A DNA stretch of 64,000 nucleotides from Rhyacichthys aspro (GCA_036850595.1 CM072152.1:15079207-15143206), one strand, 5' to 3'; numbered from the stretch's first letter, positions 1-14,094 are shown. A program made the numbers and translations. Notes: a model not told the origin generated them from the letters alone.

Positions 1-1538
1 TTACTTAAGACATTTAATTAACCTTTAAAGCAGTATTTGTTCATGCTGATATGTTGTCCATCTGGAGTGCTTTGTTTTGACATTTCCTCCACAAAGGTTC
101 CCCATTGTTAACTAGACTAACACTTAATATATCATTCATTTCTCCAACAAAACCTAAAAGAAAATTACATCTATACATGAAGAAAATATGTTTCATATAT
201 CTAAAATGTCAATGATGTACATTATGGCATGTATTGTACTTTAAAAAAAATATCTCAATTACATTCAACATTTCAGGCCATGGTAAAAAACCTCAAGTTT
301 ATTTCCCACGGCGAAAAAGCAGCGTGGGTTTGTGTGTGTTTGTGCATGCGTGTGTGGTGTGCGTTTTCAAATGTCAGTATAAAAGGCCTTGTAAATTTCC
401 CTGAAGACTTCAGAGTATGATTTCCTCTTCATCTTGCCCCATAAAGCTCCCTATTAACCACATCACAAAGCAATAACATACATTCGTCTTTTATCATTCT
501 GAGGTAACAATATTCTTCCTGAGTATTCATTAAAACAACAATAAATCATCCTTTTCAGAGGAAAAATGAAAGAGAATGCATAATGAACATTCACAGATAA
601 GCAGGTTTAAGTAACTTTGTACTCTGCATTTGGAGAGACTTATTCCTTAAATCATATGCTTTTAAGAGTGTGCAGAAGCTAGGCCTGTATTGTGAAGATT
701 TCCTGTTTAAACTTTTCAATGAAAGACATAAACTATTGGTTGTTGAATAGTGTTGAGATCACCTATATACTAGCTAATGTATTGTCAATTATGGAAGCAA
801 AACCTCTTAAATTGAAATCTTACACCTTCTCTTTAAAAGGACAATTCAGGATGGCCCTGTGCACATTATGCAATAATTTGATATGCAACTTTGTGTGCAC
901 AAACTAGACAAAAAGTTAAACCATAAGCAGGGGCACAGGTTAGACATAACAGATGAAAGAAAATGGTGCTTAAGAAGACTGAAAACAGTAGTAAAGGTTT
1001 GGAAAAGCAAAAAGGGAAACACTCATCTTTCAAGGCCAAGCAAGGCCCTGAAATGAGCAGTGAAATAAAGTAGCTGTGATTGTGCTGAAGTATTTGTCCC
1101 TCCTTCAGTTATTGCTCTCCTTACTTTTTGGTCAGAAATGATTTTTATGAGTTCATAGAGTGTACTGCAGTCGCAGGCCTTTTCTTATAATGGCCAAAAG
1201 TAAGTACACCATCTTAACAGCAATATTGCAGTACTGCCACCACAGTAGCAGACAGGAAATAAATAGGATCCTGAGAAAAAACAGACACCTATACACTTAG
1301 ACTGTCTTAACGCTATCTGTGTAGAATATGCCCTGACTTCATCCCTAAGACAAATCTTACAGGGCAAAAAACCCTCGTAAATCTTTGGAAAAAACTGGAA
1401 TAATGAAAATGTTGAAGTTGCAAAATAATTCCCTCTTCCCACTAATTTTTGCTACTAAAATTCAATTCTTTACCAATTTCAATCAGTTCTGGAGCTGCAT
1501 TCACTTTCAGAACCTGAGGTCATTTTTCAGTGGTACTA
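1..1538 (-). other. Sequence downstream of fignl2 (probable 3' UTR, no AAA+ coding seen)
   Basis: AT-rich sequence after the fignl2 stop, with stops in all minus-strand frames. No Walker A (GPxGxGK-like), Walker B or arginine-finger coding was recognised on either strand. A minus-strand AATAAA (TTTATT at 298-303) would end a 3' UTR of about 1.2 kb. Nothing else is supported here. Confidence 0.45.
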
Positions 1539-4500
1539 TCAGCGGCCTCCACTGGGGTCCTCAGGCCGTGTGTGTGTTGCTGGTATCTTCATAGGCATTC
1601 GCTGCTGTGGAAAGCTGTGCTCTCCTGATACACTCTCTCCTGCTAGGCCTGAAGGTGGGCTGTAGTCCCCTGCCCCACCATAAGGTGGGGACATCAGAGG
1701 CTTTGCAGGTTTGTAGACTTGAGGGTCTGAGGCTGAGCTGCTCATGTCATAGCCATTGCCATGCCCATTTCCAGGGCCTTTGCCATGACTGTTTCCATGA
1801 CCATTGCCGTACTTTCTATATCGGGAGCTGTCACCGTCTGCCCCTTCCTGTCCTTCCTCTGCCATCTCAAAGGCCTTGCGTTTCAGTGCTGCCCCCGTCT
1901 CGGAGGTACCTCCACTATGAGATGGGTAGCTGTAACTGCCTCCCACCATAGTAGGTCTAGGAGCTAAAGGAGTAGGGGCACTGATCCCAGAGGGCAGGTA
2001 GGAGGCACTAGGGTGGCTGTATCCAGAGGACAGGCTGGTTTGGGTGTGAGGGTAGCACCCTGGGGGATAGTTGTAGACAGGAGTGCTGGCACTGTAGCTG
2101 GGCACAAGAGTGGGTGTGGCCTGTAGAGAGTGTAGGGAGGCTGGGGGAAGTGCTGCGCTAGGCTGAGGGCAGTATCCCGATGACAGGTACGTGCTGTTGT
2201 ATGTGGGAGGGTAGTCCTGAGATGAAGGGGCAGTGCAGGAGCCCGCACTGCTATAGCCTGAATCTGAGGTCAAGTTGCTTACCACTGTTACACTTCCTGT
2301 GGCTGGTATCCCCACAGAAGCAGAGCCCACCTTGCTGCTAGTTAGAGCCTCTAGTCCAGGGTAGCAATCAATCCCCTGACCTAGGGCCCAAGGCTCCGGT
2401 TCAGTTTTTAGGAAGGTTCCAGGCTCTGAGTATGCTCCTGTAGCTGGGCGGTCGTAGGACAGTTCCAGGCCTGAGTACTTCTCTGCGTAGCGTTTGAGCA
2501 AGGACGAGGCAGTCAGGGCTGATATGTCGTCACTGGCCCAAGGATAACCTGCTGGGGCATAGCCTCTTCGTGCAGCTGCAGCATAGGAGTCGGGTTTGTG
2601 GCCAGATGGTGGCGAGGTGGTAGAGCTAACGTCCAGGTGCTGCTCAGGCCACTGAGATAAGGGGGCGGCGTGCTCCGGAGACCAGTGCATCTTCAACAGA
2701 CCTGCCAAGACAAAATCAAAATTAGTTCATCATGTCTCTCAGAAATACAAGTGTTTTTAAGCTAGGAAAAAAAAAAAACACAAGCTACTATACCATAAAA
2801 TTTTATTTGTTATCTGTTGTTTCTTTGCAGTATCATGCGTACATTTCTAGGAAGTATGATACAGGCAGGGTTCAACTGTTCTAATCATTATGTGAAGTTG
2901 CTAACATTGCCCCCAGCCTGGTCTCCACGGCGATAAGCCTCTATCAGCCTGCACTGCCCTGCGCTTTTGCCTTTGTCACATTAAGGCCATTGTAGTCTCA
3001 CTGTGAGTCTCTTAAGTCCACAAAGCCACCCCCACCAAGCGTGTGATCTAATTCCACCCAAACCTCAGGGTCTGCTGGATGGGGGGAACAGAAGGCGGAG
3101 TCTCAATCCTTTTTCAAGATGCTCTGAGATGGAAGCAGTCCACATACAGACTTTAGAAGTCAACAAAAGTGTTTTAATTGTTTGAGGATTTTAATAACGT
3201 GAATTTTCTTGTTCCACGTTTTCTTTGCAAAACCACAGCTCCCTGATATATTAGAGGGGCTTTGATTGGCTTTGTTGGCCTTGTCTTCTTGAGCAGGAAT
3301 TAGCCTGACATTCCAGGCATTGCAGAGTATTATTAAACTGTCCCAACTCCAAACCTGAACTAAAGCAGCTTTTAAGAGAAACTGGACAAAGATAAAATTT
3401 AGTTTTGTTTAGTTGCACTAAAATGCTGCACTGAGGAACAATAAAGTTGTGGAATAGCTGTGAGTAAAGCCTGAAATCCAGTGGTGGTTTATTTATTTAT
3501 GAAAGCATACGCTCTAGAGCTCACTACCACATCAGGTACAAAACAGTCTACAAGTGGATCACGTCAAGTCTTATGTCCACTAGAACTACCAGATGGGCCT
3601 CCAAACGGTCCACATGTTGATCCTTAAATTAAATGATCCTTCAAACCAATAATCCCACTAGTCTAATCCAGGGATCGCAGTGAACTCGACCAGCACAAGC
3701 TCCACCCTGAATCTGAGAAATCCATATGCTCCAGGGAATTCTAACCCATCATGGCACCGATGAAAGCACAGACAAATGGTTAGTGCAAGGATAAAAAGGC
3801 CTTACACAGACACAGTTACATGTATATAGCCTTCGAATAACCCTGTAGGCCCCTGTGCCTCTGCCCACTTGGCTCATTTAGTAATCCGGCAATGATTTTG
3901 TGATTTAACGTGGATGAAAAGTATTTTCCGGGTCAGGATACCACTTTCTGAACTACAATGCATTGTAATAATTACTGTCACTTCTTGTAAGAGAAAGATT
4001 TATGATACAGGCACCGAACTATCCTCTTAACGCTCAAGAAATGGAACTAACTGTGATTTGAAAAATAAGAGCACCTTTAGAGTCCTTGTCCTGGTTAGGG
4101 CAACTGTTTTGCTGTCAGCAGATGGTCTGTAATCTATACATTATCAACCTCAGTAATCTACAGCGATGTCTGGGATTCTCATTAAAATTCAGCAGAGGAA
4201 TGATAACTGAAAGGATGGAGGGATCAGTCAGAGATCAGATGATGGGGAGTCAACTAGAGGTTGTGGATAAGTTAAGGACCAGACTAAGAAACCAGACTAA
4301 TGAAGGATTAGAGGACAAAGCTTATAGGAGTGTCAGTGCTTGGTGACAATCTGACAGCCAATAATTAAAGCAGCCTTACAGGTTCTTACATGGTGCTTCC
4401 TATTACATTCTGCTCATATAAGTCGGACCAAGGCCTTTTGTTAAAAATAACTACTGTTGAAATAAGTAGTCATTTGTAAATTGCTAGTTTGTGTTGTTTG

Positions 4501-7500
4501 GAAGGGGAGACATCTTCATTGAAATGTGTATTGAATATCTTTATCTATCTTTAGTGAGTTGTCTTTTATTTTGAAAGTACATTCAACCAAACTATTTCAT
4601 TTATATAATAATGTCTTCTTTGCCTAGACTCTAAACATCTCTGTTAAAGTAGGAGGTTTTAGGGAGCACAGTCTAGGTATTAGGATGGATGAGTGAGGGA
4701 GCCCCTGACTCTAATCTACCAAGTTGTTGGCATGGGGCATTAAAGCACCCCTCCATTCCTGACCATGCTCGGCTTATCAAGAGACAATGATGAACACTAA
4801 GCTGGCTTGGTACTGTGACAGCTCTCCTTAATCGTGATTACCCTAAGATCATACCAAGAGAGTATTTCCTGTTTCTCCTAATGTAAACGCATGCAGACGG
4901 ATAACTAGATATCTTATAACTGCAAGATGGTCGCCTAATTTTAAAGGTAGATAGGAAGAGAGATAAAATTACAGGTATGTTGTATACTCCCTCTTTTTCT
5001 CTTCTTTCCATCTTTCGCTTCGTCTGCTTTCCACAGGGTTCAGTTCAGTGGAAGAATGGATTTTGCATGGCCTTGGGTGTGGACTAAAAAGCATATATCC
5101 ACACAAAAACCTTGAATACATCTTACCAATTATAGCTGATTCCCAAAAATGAAACGTATTGCTCCAAATTAGACTATCATAGAAAGTGGATAAGGTATAG
5201 TATGTTTTTGTAGTAGCAGCCATGTATATAATTTTCTAAGTCTGTTGTTTGTATTTATGCAAGTCATGCTTGTTTGCTGCAAGCCACTGGTATCTAGTTT
5301 GACTCATGGTCCACTGCATGGTCAGTATGAGTAATTAGGGGTTAATTAGATGAAAGTACATGTGGGGGAAGGGGCTGACTGCAATGGGATTTGGGGGTTG
5401 TGAGGCATCAGTGGTGGCTTGCTAGCTGGAAGGAGAGTGGAAGAAAATCACCCTTATTGAGCTGAAAGGTCCTCTGTTAGCGTCATGGCTGCACTCACAA
5501 TAAACAAAGCCTTACATTTCCTGAGGACAAACACACACAAAACCACACACACCAAAGATGCACACACAGTCTACTTCTACATTGTGGGTTTCCTGCAGTA
5601 TTTGGCTTCAGCTGGCCAGCAGGCTGAGACACTGGTCATTTATCGGATGAGTCAGGCTGCTGGTATGCCAGGAATCTAACCTGAGATCTATTTACAAAGC
5701 ACATATCCTCTCCATAAGCTCAACACACTGTCCACTCTCTCAAAGCAAAGCACGGGAAAAGATCATTCTTAGTTACAGTGCTGATAAATGACGCCATCAG
5801 CACATTATTCTACCATTTGTATTTGTTAACCTCCATTCACACATCTGAGAGAATCAATATGAAACACAACTCATGAGGAATGAGGTATGAACAGAGTAGG
5901 CCAAGGTTCCTCATGCAGTGGACAATAGACTACTTGCTATTTAGCACACTTTCCACTTGGACTGTTTTCATGCTTGCAGAGTAAATGTGGGTTAGATTGT
6001 TATGTAAGCAGAGGCCATAGTCTAAAACTTTGAGGACGTTAGGCCAGTGTGGACGGACGAAGCCCTGCTGAGGAGAAAATCCTCCCTCTGTGTTCGCTCC
6101 CCTTCCCCCTTTAGCTCCAGGCCTGCACAGCCCACTGGGCCATGGTGCTGCAAGCAAGGTAATGAGCTACTGTACCCGATTCAAGTTACATGCACCTCTA
6201 AATGACATGACAATAAAACGAAATTGTGGATTTTGTTACTCACAGAAGATATTAAATTGCACATCAATATTACCTAAATAACACAAGCCCAGGACGGCAT
6301 TATCATTTTCATTTGGCCATTTTTGTGTTTGTTCAGTTTCATATGTGCTACTTTGCTTCCCTCCTGGCCCTCCTGTTCTTCAGTCTATGCTGTAGAAAAG
6401 GCAGGCTTGTGTCCGAGCTTGTGTGGTCAGTTTCCCCTCCCCCATCTCTTTAGCTCGTGCACACATGTGGCAGCGCTGGCCTGGTCTCTCTCTGCTTATT
6501 GTGTCCACTCATATATCAGGCTGCAGCTGACCAGTGCGTTCACATGTCCTCCCCATCTGCCCTTCACATTGCTCTTTCTCTGTCGTTTTAGCTCCACCCG
6601 GGTCTTTACCATAACACCTAATAGGTATCTGAGCTGTGCTACAATTAGCCTCACAAGCTTTTATGGCTGCTGTGGAGTGCTAATGTGGGGGCGGTCAGCT
6701 GTGTTTGTGTGTCTGACTGTGCAGATCTAATGAGAAGCTCTTGACACTAGGTTACTAATGATTTGACTTTCATTCACTTCTCCTTGGCAACAACCAGCAA
6801 AAAGCCCCAAATTTGCTCTGTTGGCTTATTGGCATTCAGGACACAATGGGGTTACTGTGGTAATGCATGTCGACCAATGATTTTAAAAATGGGACAGTAT
6901 ATTTGAGCTAGCATGTTGGAGCATGCAGACAATGTCCCTGTGGGAAGAAATCTAGCACGACGCTGTGAGTCTTTGTGATGAGAGGAATTTGACAGATTCA
7001 TGTTAGTCAAACTTCTGTTTGCGCAGAAACCCCTGCCTTTTTCAAGAAGACATGAGGAAGTGTTTTGCTGTCTGGCTCTTTGGTCTTCAAAATGAATATG
7101 GTTGTAAATCCCTGTTGCATTATTCCAATCAGGTTAGGGCTGTAATCCTGTTAAAGCTTGGCCAAATCAATAGCTCAGTCTGTCAATATAAGCATATTCA
7201 TCAGCCTGGAGAGCAACCTCTTGCTATTGGGGCACACTTTTCTGTGACATTTTTTCATATTCCCTTGGTCTATACAATATACACTGTAGATTCACTCCCC
7301 GCAGTGCTGTACTGCAGGTTTGTACACACCTGGCCAAGCAACTGTGCATATCTTGATAGTATTCAAATTGTTTTGGCATTTTATACCATCATGGTTTTGT
7401 TCTGCTTCTGTTTGAGGTACCTGTAAACAAACTGTTACTATACTATATCCATGTAGAGAAGCTGAATGTTTTCTGTGAAATTCCTCAGTGCAGAGCATGG

Positions 7501-7754
7501 AGACTCAACTGTTAAAACCATTAACATATCTGCCTTCTTGACATGACTTCTCAGAGACCCTGGCTCCACGTTTCCTTCTACATGGCCACAGGAGATAAAT
7601 GCCATACAAAAGTTGTCCTGATAAACAAACCAATCTGGTTCATGTTAAATATGCACAGTAGACTGACTTACTTAACACAAAAAGAGGACATTTATCCACA
7701 TGTAAAAGTGTAAAAGTGTAAGGACTTACTGTATGGGGTGACAGGACTGAGCAT
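1539..7754 (-). CDS. fignl2: fidgetin-like 2, N-terminal region only (no AAA+ domain)
   Basis: Two coding exons, 7730-7754 and 1539-2701, give 395 residues. The 25-nt first exon reads MLSPVTPY plus one base and ends at a perfect GTAAGT donor. The acceptor is TTGGCAG before 2701, and the junction gives SLLKMHWSPEHA, paralleling the fidgetin start. Family marks are the MHW..EHA..QWPEQH start, a helical DDISALTASSLLKRYAEKYSGLE-type segment (about residues 65-90), a long Y/S/P-rich low-complexity region, an LKRKAFEM nuclear-localisation-like motif, and SRYRKY, which favours FIGNL2 over FIGN. A Gly/His/Asn repeat follows near residue 310. Fidgetins are microtubule-severing AAA+ ATPases of about 650-760 residues. 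Here the frame ends in TGA-TAG at 1539, just where the linker to the ATPase should begin, and no Walker A or B coding was found down to base 1. It could be a truncated gene, a gene with a further exon left of the window, or an assembly deletion. Family assignment is firm; function is uncertain. Confidence 0.85.
2702..7729 (-). other. fignl2 intron 1
   Basis: An intron of about 5 kb between the two fignl2 coding exons, with GT and AG ends. Several open frames of 60-135 codons occur (for example 6323-6730 and 7019-7426, plus strand) but resemble no protein family and have no splice context. No repeat or RNA gene was recognised. Confidence 0.6.
7730..7754 (-). CDS. fignl2: fignl2 first coding exon (8 codons plus 1 base)
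   Basis: The minus strand reads ATG CTC AGT CCT GTC ACC CCA TAC A, then GTAAGT. Spliced to 2701 it gives MLSPVTPYSLLKMHW, which aligns with the fidgetin N-terminus (start, Tyr, Gly/Ser-Leu, Lys-Met, Trp). Phase and donor both fit. Its 5' UTR limit was not resolved. Confidence 0.75.
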
Positions 7755-10700
7755 TCTGCAGTCCTGGCCCCAGAGGAAGAGAGGAGGACTGGGTCCACTT
7801 GGTGCTAGTGAGGGCCCAGGTGCATGCTGCACATCCCCAGGCCACTGGTGCTGCTGGTGTGGTGGGTTTTCTTAGTGGCCGGCGTCCTACACTTCTCCAT
7901 GGTTCATCTCACACTTCAACACTGCTCCGACACAACACCAACTGAGGGGTGCACATGGTTGCATAATGAAATGATTAGTGTGTCAGAACTGACTACTAAA
8001 GCATTTTATGTGTTGATTGTTCACAAACACTATTTAGTCTGATTTATTGTAAGCCAGTTTTAGCATAATACAAATAAATAAAAAATTCAGTGCTATTTCT
8101 CTTCCAAAAAAAAAAGAAAAGATCTTTTGCCCTCCGATCTGTAAACCACACAAGGTGTGGGGACAAGTTTGTAACTTAAAAAAAAAAACTAAAAACATTG
8201 TAAACCATAACTGCAGAGAACTTTGCACTCTGTCCAGAATGAGGCACCTCTGTTGGCCAACACAGGATAAACAAGCAAAAAAAGTGGACATGTGGTGCAG
8301 TAACACTCCCTGATACATACACAATAAGCTAATAAGAAATGGACTGTACATAATCACAGAAAAGATGCTAATATGTAACAAATGCATAGAGAATTTATAA
8401 AAAAAAATGTTATGTCACAAAAAAGCCAGAGAAGAGGACACTGAAAAGGACAGAAGTGTGTAGGGGGACAGTAAGCAAGAGAATGCAACTGAATAATCAT
8501 TTCCAGGTAGTGATTAAAATTGTCTTACTGACCTGTTCATGCCTGTCTTCTTGACATATAAAGTAATCCTTAATTCCTCAAAGTACAAGAGAGCTGCCGA
8601 CCTTAGTATACGACTGTGTGCATTAGGCTTGTACTGGGACCCTATCTTCTCCTACACTCCCTCACTGGCCCTGGCGCTCCTCTCCCCCTCCCCCCCTCAC
8701 TCCCTGGCCTAGTGACAACAGAGCAGCACATACATCCCCTCCCCCAACCACGCCACCCCTCCCCCTCCTGCTCTTTTGTTAAAACTATTTCAGCAGGAAG
8801 GGAGAGAGAGGGAAAAAGTGACCAATCATGCGGTGTCAGAGAAGAGCCTGTTTTCTCCTGCTGTGTGTGTGATTATGTGCATGAATGTGCGCACTCATGC
8901 CGGATATTTAATAGTTATTTTGCATGGCCGCATGTTTCTAACTGTAGAAGTTCAGTGTGATAAATGGGCCTGCAGGACACACACAAGGAAAAATAGTGAA
9001 TTTTCTCCTTCGCTGATCACATGAGAAGTTCAGTTATTGTCAATGACTTCTATTGATTTGGTACATTGATCTTACTATTGTTGGGAGGGTGGGGTTGAAG
9101 CAACCATGTCAATATTACCTAATTCCTGTGTTACCCCACCCCCCTTACACACATTGACCTGCACACATGCACCGACAGGAGCAAATGACCTCTACATTGG
9201 CCTCAAACCTTCGACTAAAAGCTAGGTTAATTTCGTCACCTGTAATTCAGCTGTACATTTTTTTTACCACATCAAAGTTCTCTGCTTTTTTAAAGCATGC
9301 ATCCTCATTTAACTGTGTATGCCCAGCTTCTATTTTGCTCTACGGCAGTGCAAAGAAACACAGCTGCGGTGCTGCATTTAGAGTTATGGTGTAGGCGGGA
9401 CAAACTGGTCCACTCCTCATGTTACTCTGCTGTAAACACTCAAGGCCTTGATGGACACACTCTTTCTGCTTTGGCTCCACATGGCTCTATGAATCCTCAC
9501 ATAACCACTGACACATGTTTGACGTGTGTGCTTTGTTTCCACAGGTACTAAACCTTTCTTAATAATTGGGCACTACCATCTTATTTGAGCCTCCAATTAA
9601 TAGTTTTTATAATGTCTTCCCTTGTAAACAGGTCTTGGTTATTACAGCCCTCATGTTGTGTGGACATTGAGCTCTTGGAGCCAGTGCACTATTACCTAAA
9701 GGTCAGAAATTGTTGCCAAAAATAGCATTTAACACAGTTGCCTGTTATTAAACCTTTCATGAGGTGACTCAGAGGAGTAACCGCTATTGCATCGCTCAGC
9801 TCTTTTGCCTTTACCTGGTTTGCTGACAGACACTGAAAAAAGCCACGCTCTTATGTTGCGGGGAGGAAACAATACATTCAAACAATCCCAAATGTGCTGC
9901 GGGGGCTGTTCTTTTCAACATAGATCAGGCAGGTTCTGTGATACATGTTTGCTGTTGAGTGCAAGTGATCCTTGTTACGTGAGGGACATCTTCTTGCAGC
10001 CACGTGGACCAGCGACCAGGTCAGTGGGACAAAAAGCAGGACAAAGGCCAGTGCGTGTTAATGACAGTCAAAATTTACAGCTGCTGCTTGGAGTTATTAA
10101 CATGCCAATTTGTCATAAAGTACAAGCACATCCAGAAAGGAAGAGCTCTGCACACGTAACAGTTATGCTGGAAATTGGACATGGTAACTCTAACCCTGGG
10201 TCCCTTTGGCCCTGTGGGTGGGATAGGTCACATGATAGCACCCTAGAGAAGCTCAGCTGTTTGCCACTCTAATTCTGTCTCAAGCAGCTGAGCACTGGCC
10301 TACTGCTCCACTGCACTGTCCCAGAAATGATAATAGTGCATGTGCGAGTTGGGAGTGGGATAGGGGTTAATGACAAAATTAAATCAGGCTTCTGTAGTGA
10401 CTGCTGGGTCTAGTAGGATTACAATGTCCCTAAAAGTGCTTAATAACAAAACATAGACTGAGTAGGAGATGAAACTGGAAACCGAAATCTGTTCGATAAC
10501 AACAGGAAATGTAGGTGTTGTTTCCCAAAATCAGAGTCAGCATCAACGCACTACTGTGTGTGGTTATTAGACATGGAAACTCCCAAACTGACCAGCTCTT
10601 AACAATCATCAAGCATAGGCAATATTTACTTTGTCATGTTTAACAGTTTTGACATGGGAAACATTTTATGAACCTAGCTTTCTCTTTAATAAAGAAGCAA

Positions 10701-13700
10701 TTAAAATGCACAAAAGCTCACACAGCAGGGCTGGTGCGTTAATGGTGTATGCACACTGGGTTAGGGAAGAGCACTATGCTACAATGTAAATTAGGAAGTA
10801 TGTATGTCTCCTCAAGGTTAAACTGTGCCGCTGTTTTAAAGATTCTCAGGTGTTTATTTTTTCTTTATAATAGACAATAAAATACAAACATAACAATAAT
10901 CTCCAACACATCTATATGAACACCACTCATTATGTATATCCACATATATATGCTATAAAGCGTGTAAATGAACAGTCAGCATGCACTAATGCAGCGCACC
11001 ATCCCGTGTTAGAGTGCCTTATTGTTCTTTCGTATAGAGGACACAATATCCAAGTCTGGTAATAGAGGTTAGATTAATTGCTGACAAATGTGTATTCAGC
11101 AGTTCCCTTTCTTTCTGTGTGACAGATTTATGACAGAGATTGATGGAGGGGAGGGACGAGCTGAGGGCCGTCTCTGTTCTGTGATAAAAGAGGACAACAG
11201 CTCGGAAAAGCAAAGAGAGAAAAAGGAAAAAGGCCAGCAGGCTCGTTTTGGCCCAGTCTCACATGTTAGAGCCCATAAGCTCAGTTTTACTCTGTTCTAA
11301 GTAAACTGTGATTATTGCCTGTAAATATAAAATTTTATCAACAGTACATATACTATATATAAACTATATTATATATTATACTATAGCCTGTTCTCAACAA
11401 AATATCTAAAATATGGAAACATCAAATCACTCTTTGAAGAGTCCTGTAAGGGGGTAGTATCTTGGAACCACAAAGGCATGTTTGTCATCATCTTATTCAA
11501 AAGAATAATTCATTTCTTAATTTTATAAACTTAGTTTAAACTACTTAACTATGTGGAATTTGCTAAAAAGCTCCATATAAATACTGACATTTTAAACTAC
11601 TGAGGCATTACCACAATTAGAGCATTGAGTGACAAATATCAGCAGTAAAATAACATGCATTCCAGTCAGTCAGTCCAGATTCAGTCTGGTTCATAAGAGC
11701 TCTTGACAAAAAGCACAGGACCTTCACATGAGCACAATAGATTCTTTTGATTGCTTAAATCCTGAACTGAGACGTTAGGACTAGGGTTCCTCATCATCTG
11801 ATCTTTGCTGGTCATGACAAATGTTGAAAGCACATGATAAAAATCACTTCATTACAGAGTGAGCAAATATTTTTGATTCTATAGATACTTCTCCATCTGA
11901 TGTGATGTTTGAGTAATTGAACCTTTTGATACCAACTACTTTGCTGATGCAGGCTCTTAGGCCTACCTATATGTTTTTATTAGTTTAGGGGAATTTTTTA
12001 TGAAATACTTATTTTTAAATCAATCTCAATTTGCCAACACTTGTTGTAATCACTGAGCGGAGTCCAGACTTGTGACTGTAATCTCAGATCATAAAACCTC
12101 AGAACCAGTAATCTGAAAAGTTTCACATTGTGCTCACATTGATATAGTGCTGTACATCTTTAACCTTGTAGCTCCTCCCAAAGGTTACTCCCCGTAAGTT
12201 GGTACCATCTCCAGATGTGCACACTGTGTTCTTACCTCGGGATAAAAACCTGTGGGAGAGGTGCGCAGTACAAAGAGGCAGTGAAAGCGGCATATAAATG
12301 AAAACAGGTCAAGAATTTGACAAATAGAAAAAAACAATAGAACTTTTCCTACTATCCTTCCTTTCATGCAACCATATTGAATGTAAATAAATAATATTCG
12401 TAATAAAGTAGGTCACAGAGTTTCACAGGTTTCCAAACAGTGCTGCCTCCTTGTGGTACAACTGGACAGCAACAGGAAATAGTTTGTACTCACCATGAAG
12501 GCAAAAGTTGCAATGAGGGAATTCAGTTTTTTGTTTTCACCATAATAGTTTATTTTCCATTTTTATAATCAAAAGTTACATTACATTTACATATAAAACA
12601 TGTATAATAGTTTTAGTCAAGACTACTCTTCGAGTGGTTGGAGAGACAAGGCAGTACTCCACTTACTATGGCTCCAACACCTTTAAGGATTAAGGTAACT
12701 GCAGTACAGATGTTCGTATCCCTGAACGTCCCACTCTCTCTTCACATTCCTTTTCCTGGTTTTGGCCTTGTCTTGAAACTAACACAGTTTTTCTGATCTT
12801 CTCAAAAAGACACACACCAGCCTTAAACAATGCACAGTTTTCACTTTTTTCTACACATATAAACAAGTGAGCAAACTCTGTAAGTCTCTTGCTCTATTTT
12901 AATACGGCAAGAACATTATCCAGAATAAGACTTAATTATATTTAATTTTATTTCAACAGCCTGAGCCTTGTAGTTTTAACAGGTCATATTGTCAGTGAAC
13001 ATAAGTTAAAAAGACATCACAATGTCGATGTAATCTAGGATGATCATTTCAAAACAGCACAAATGTTCTCACATCCACAATCATTCCTAGTCACTTTTAT
13101 ATGGCATCAATTTACAGTATGCAGAAGGTCGTGTTCTAGACATTCACATATACAGAATAAAAAAAATGCTTTAAGACTCATGATGCTACTGCTGAAGAAA
13201 ATCACAATTGCTTTGCTAAATAAATACAACCGCATACCTCTGGATATTTTTGTTTTTGTTTTTTGGTCTAATTCATAATGGAAGCTTTTTTGATTAGACA
13301 TTACTCACTCACTTCACATGAATATATATTTACAAAAATGAGTATTATTAGTCATGCCATCCATTGCTTCAACCACGGGCCCTCCGACACACTCTTAGAG
13401 TTTTCACATTCAAGTCTGACAGCGTTAAAGAAGAATCACATGACCGCATGAACACTGCTAAACATTTAGATGTGTCTCTGGGGAGGTAACAGGTCAATAC
13501 ACTGCTGTGGTAGGCTACTGCATGTGAGCACTCAACCTTTTTATGTAGAAAAAGTCTTTGCAAACTGGTATACAACAACTTAAAATAGTATTTCAAGGCT
13601 TTAAATATATTGGCAAGTCAATAAGATACACAGGCTGACTAAATAAATATTAATATAATCTGTGTTATAGAGGTATTTTACCATCTAAGTATGTGTTCAT

Positions 13701-14094
13701 TGCATTTTCTCTTGGTAATAGTGTACCAGTGTCAGAGATTTTTCCAACAATCCTTGCAATAAAAGCTGTATTATTCAGTCTTTCCTTTCATCTCACATAA
13801 TTATTTACATTAAAGTGAAAACAGAGTATTGTGTTATTATCTGAAAATAAAAGATAGATACAAACTATTATATATTCTTCCAAACAAAACATATCACAAA
13901 ATCTTTATCTACAGAAAGTGCGACTAGAAATTATTAAAAACATTAATTCCAACAGTAACCTGTCTGTTCCCCAAGATTCTTTTTGGCACATAAAAATACA
14001 TTCACCTAAAGACCAACTATTGCGCCAATCTGTGCAGAAATAAAATGGACCAGCTCAAAAGAACCCTGTCCAGGAAAAAAGTGTCAATATTTGT

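Noticed and set aside
1607..1951. 114-codon plus-strand frame
   Set aside because: Antisense shadow of the low-complexity fignl2 exon.
2688..2708. Upstream TTG as a fignl2 start
   Set aside because: It spans the TTGGCAG splice acceptor; the protein continues into the exon at 7730-7754 instead.
6323..6730. 135-codon plus-strand frame
   Set aside because: Cys/Leu/Ser-rich composition typical of chance frames, no family resemblance, inside the fignl2 intron.
7019..7426. 135-codon plus-strand frame
   Set aside because: No domain, no splice or promoter context, intronic.
9787..10272. 161-codon plus-strand frame
   Set aside because: The longest frame in this gap, but no recognisable motif, no paired exons and no ordered codon bias; length is compatible with chance over 7 kb.
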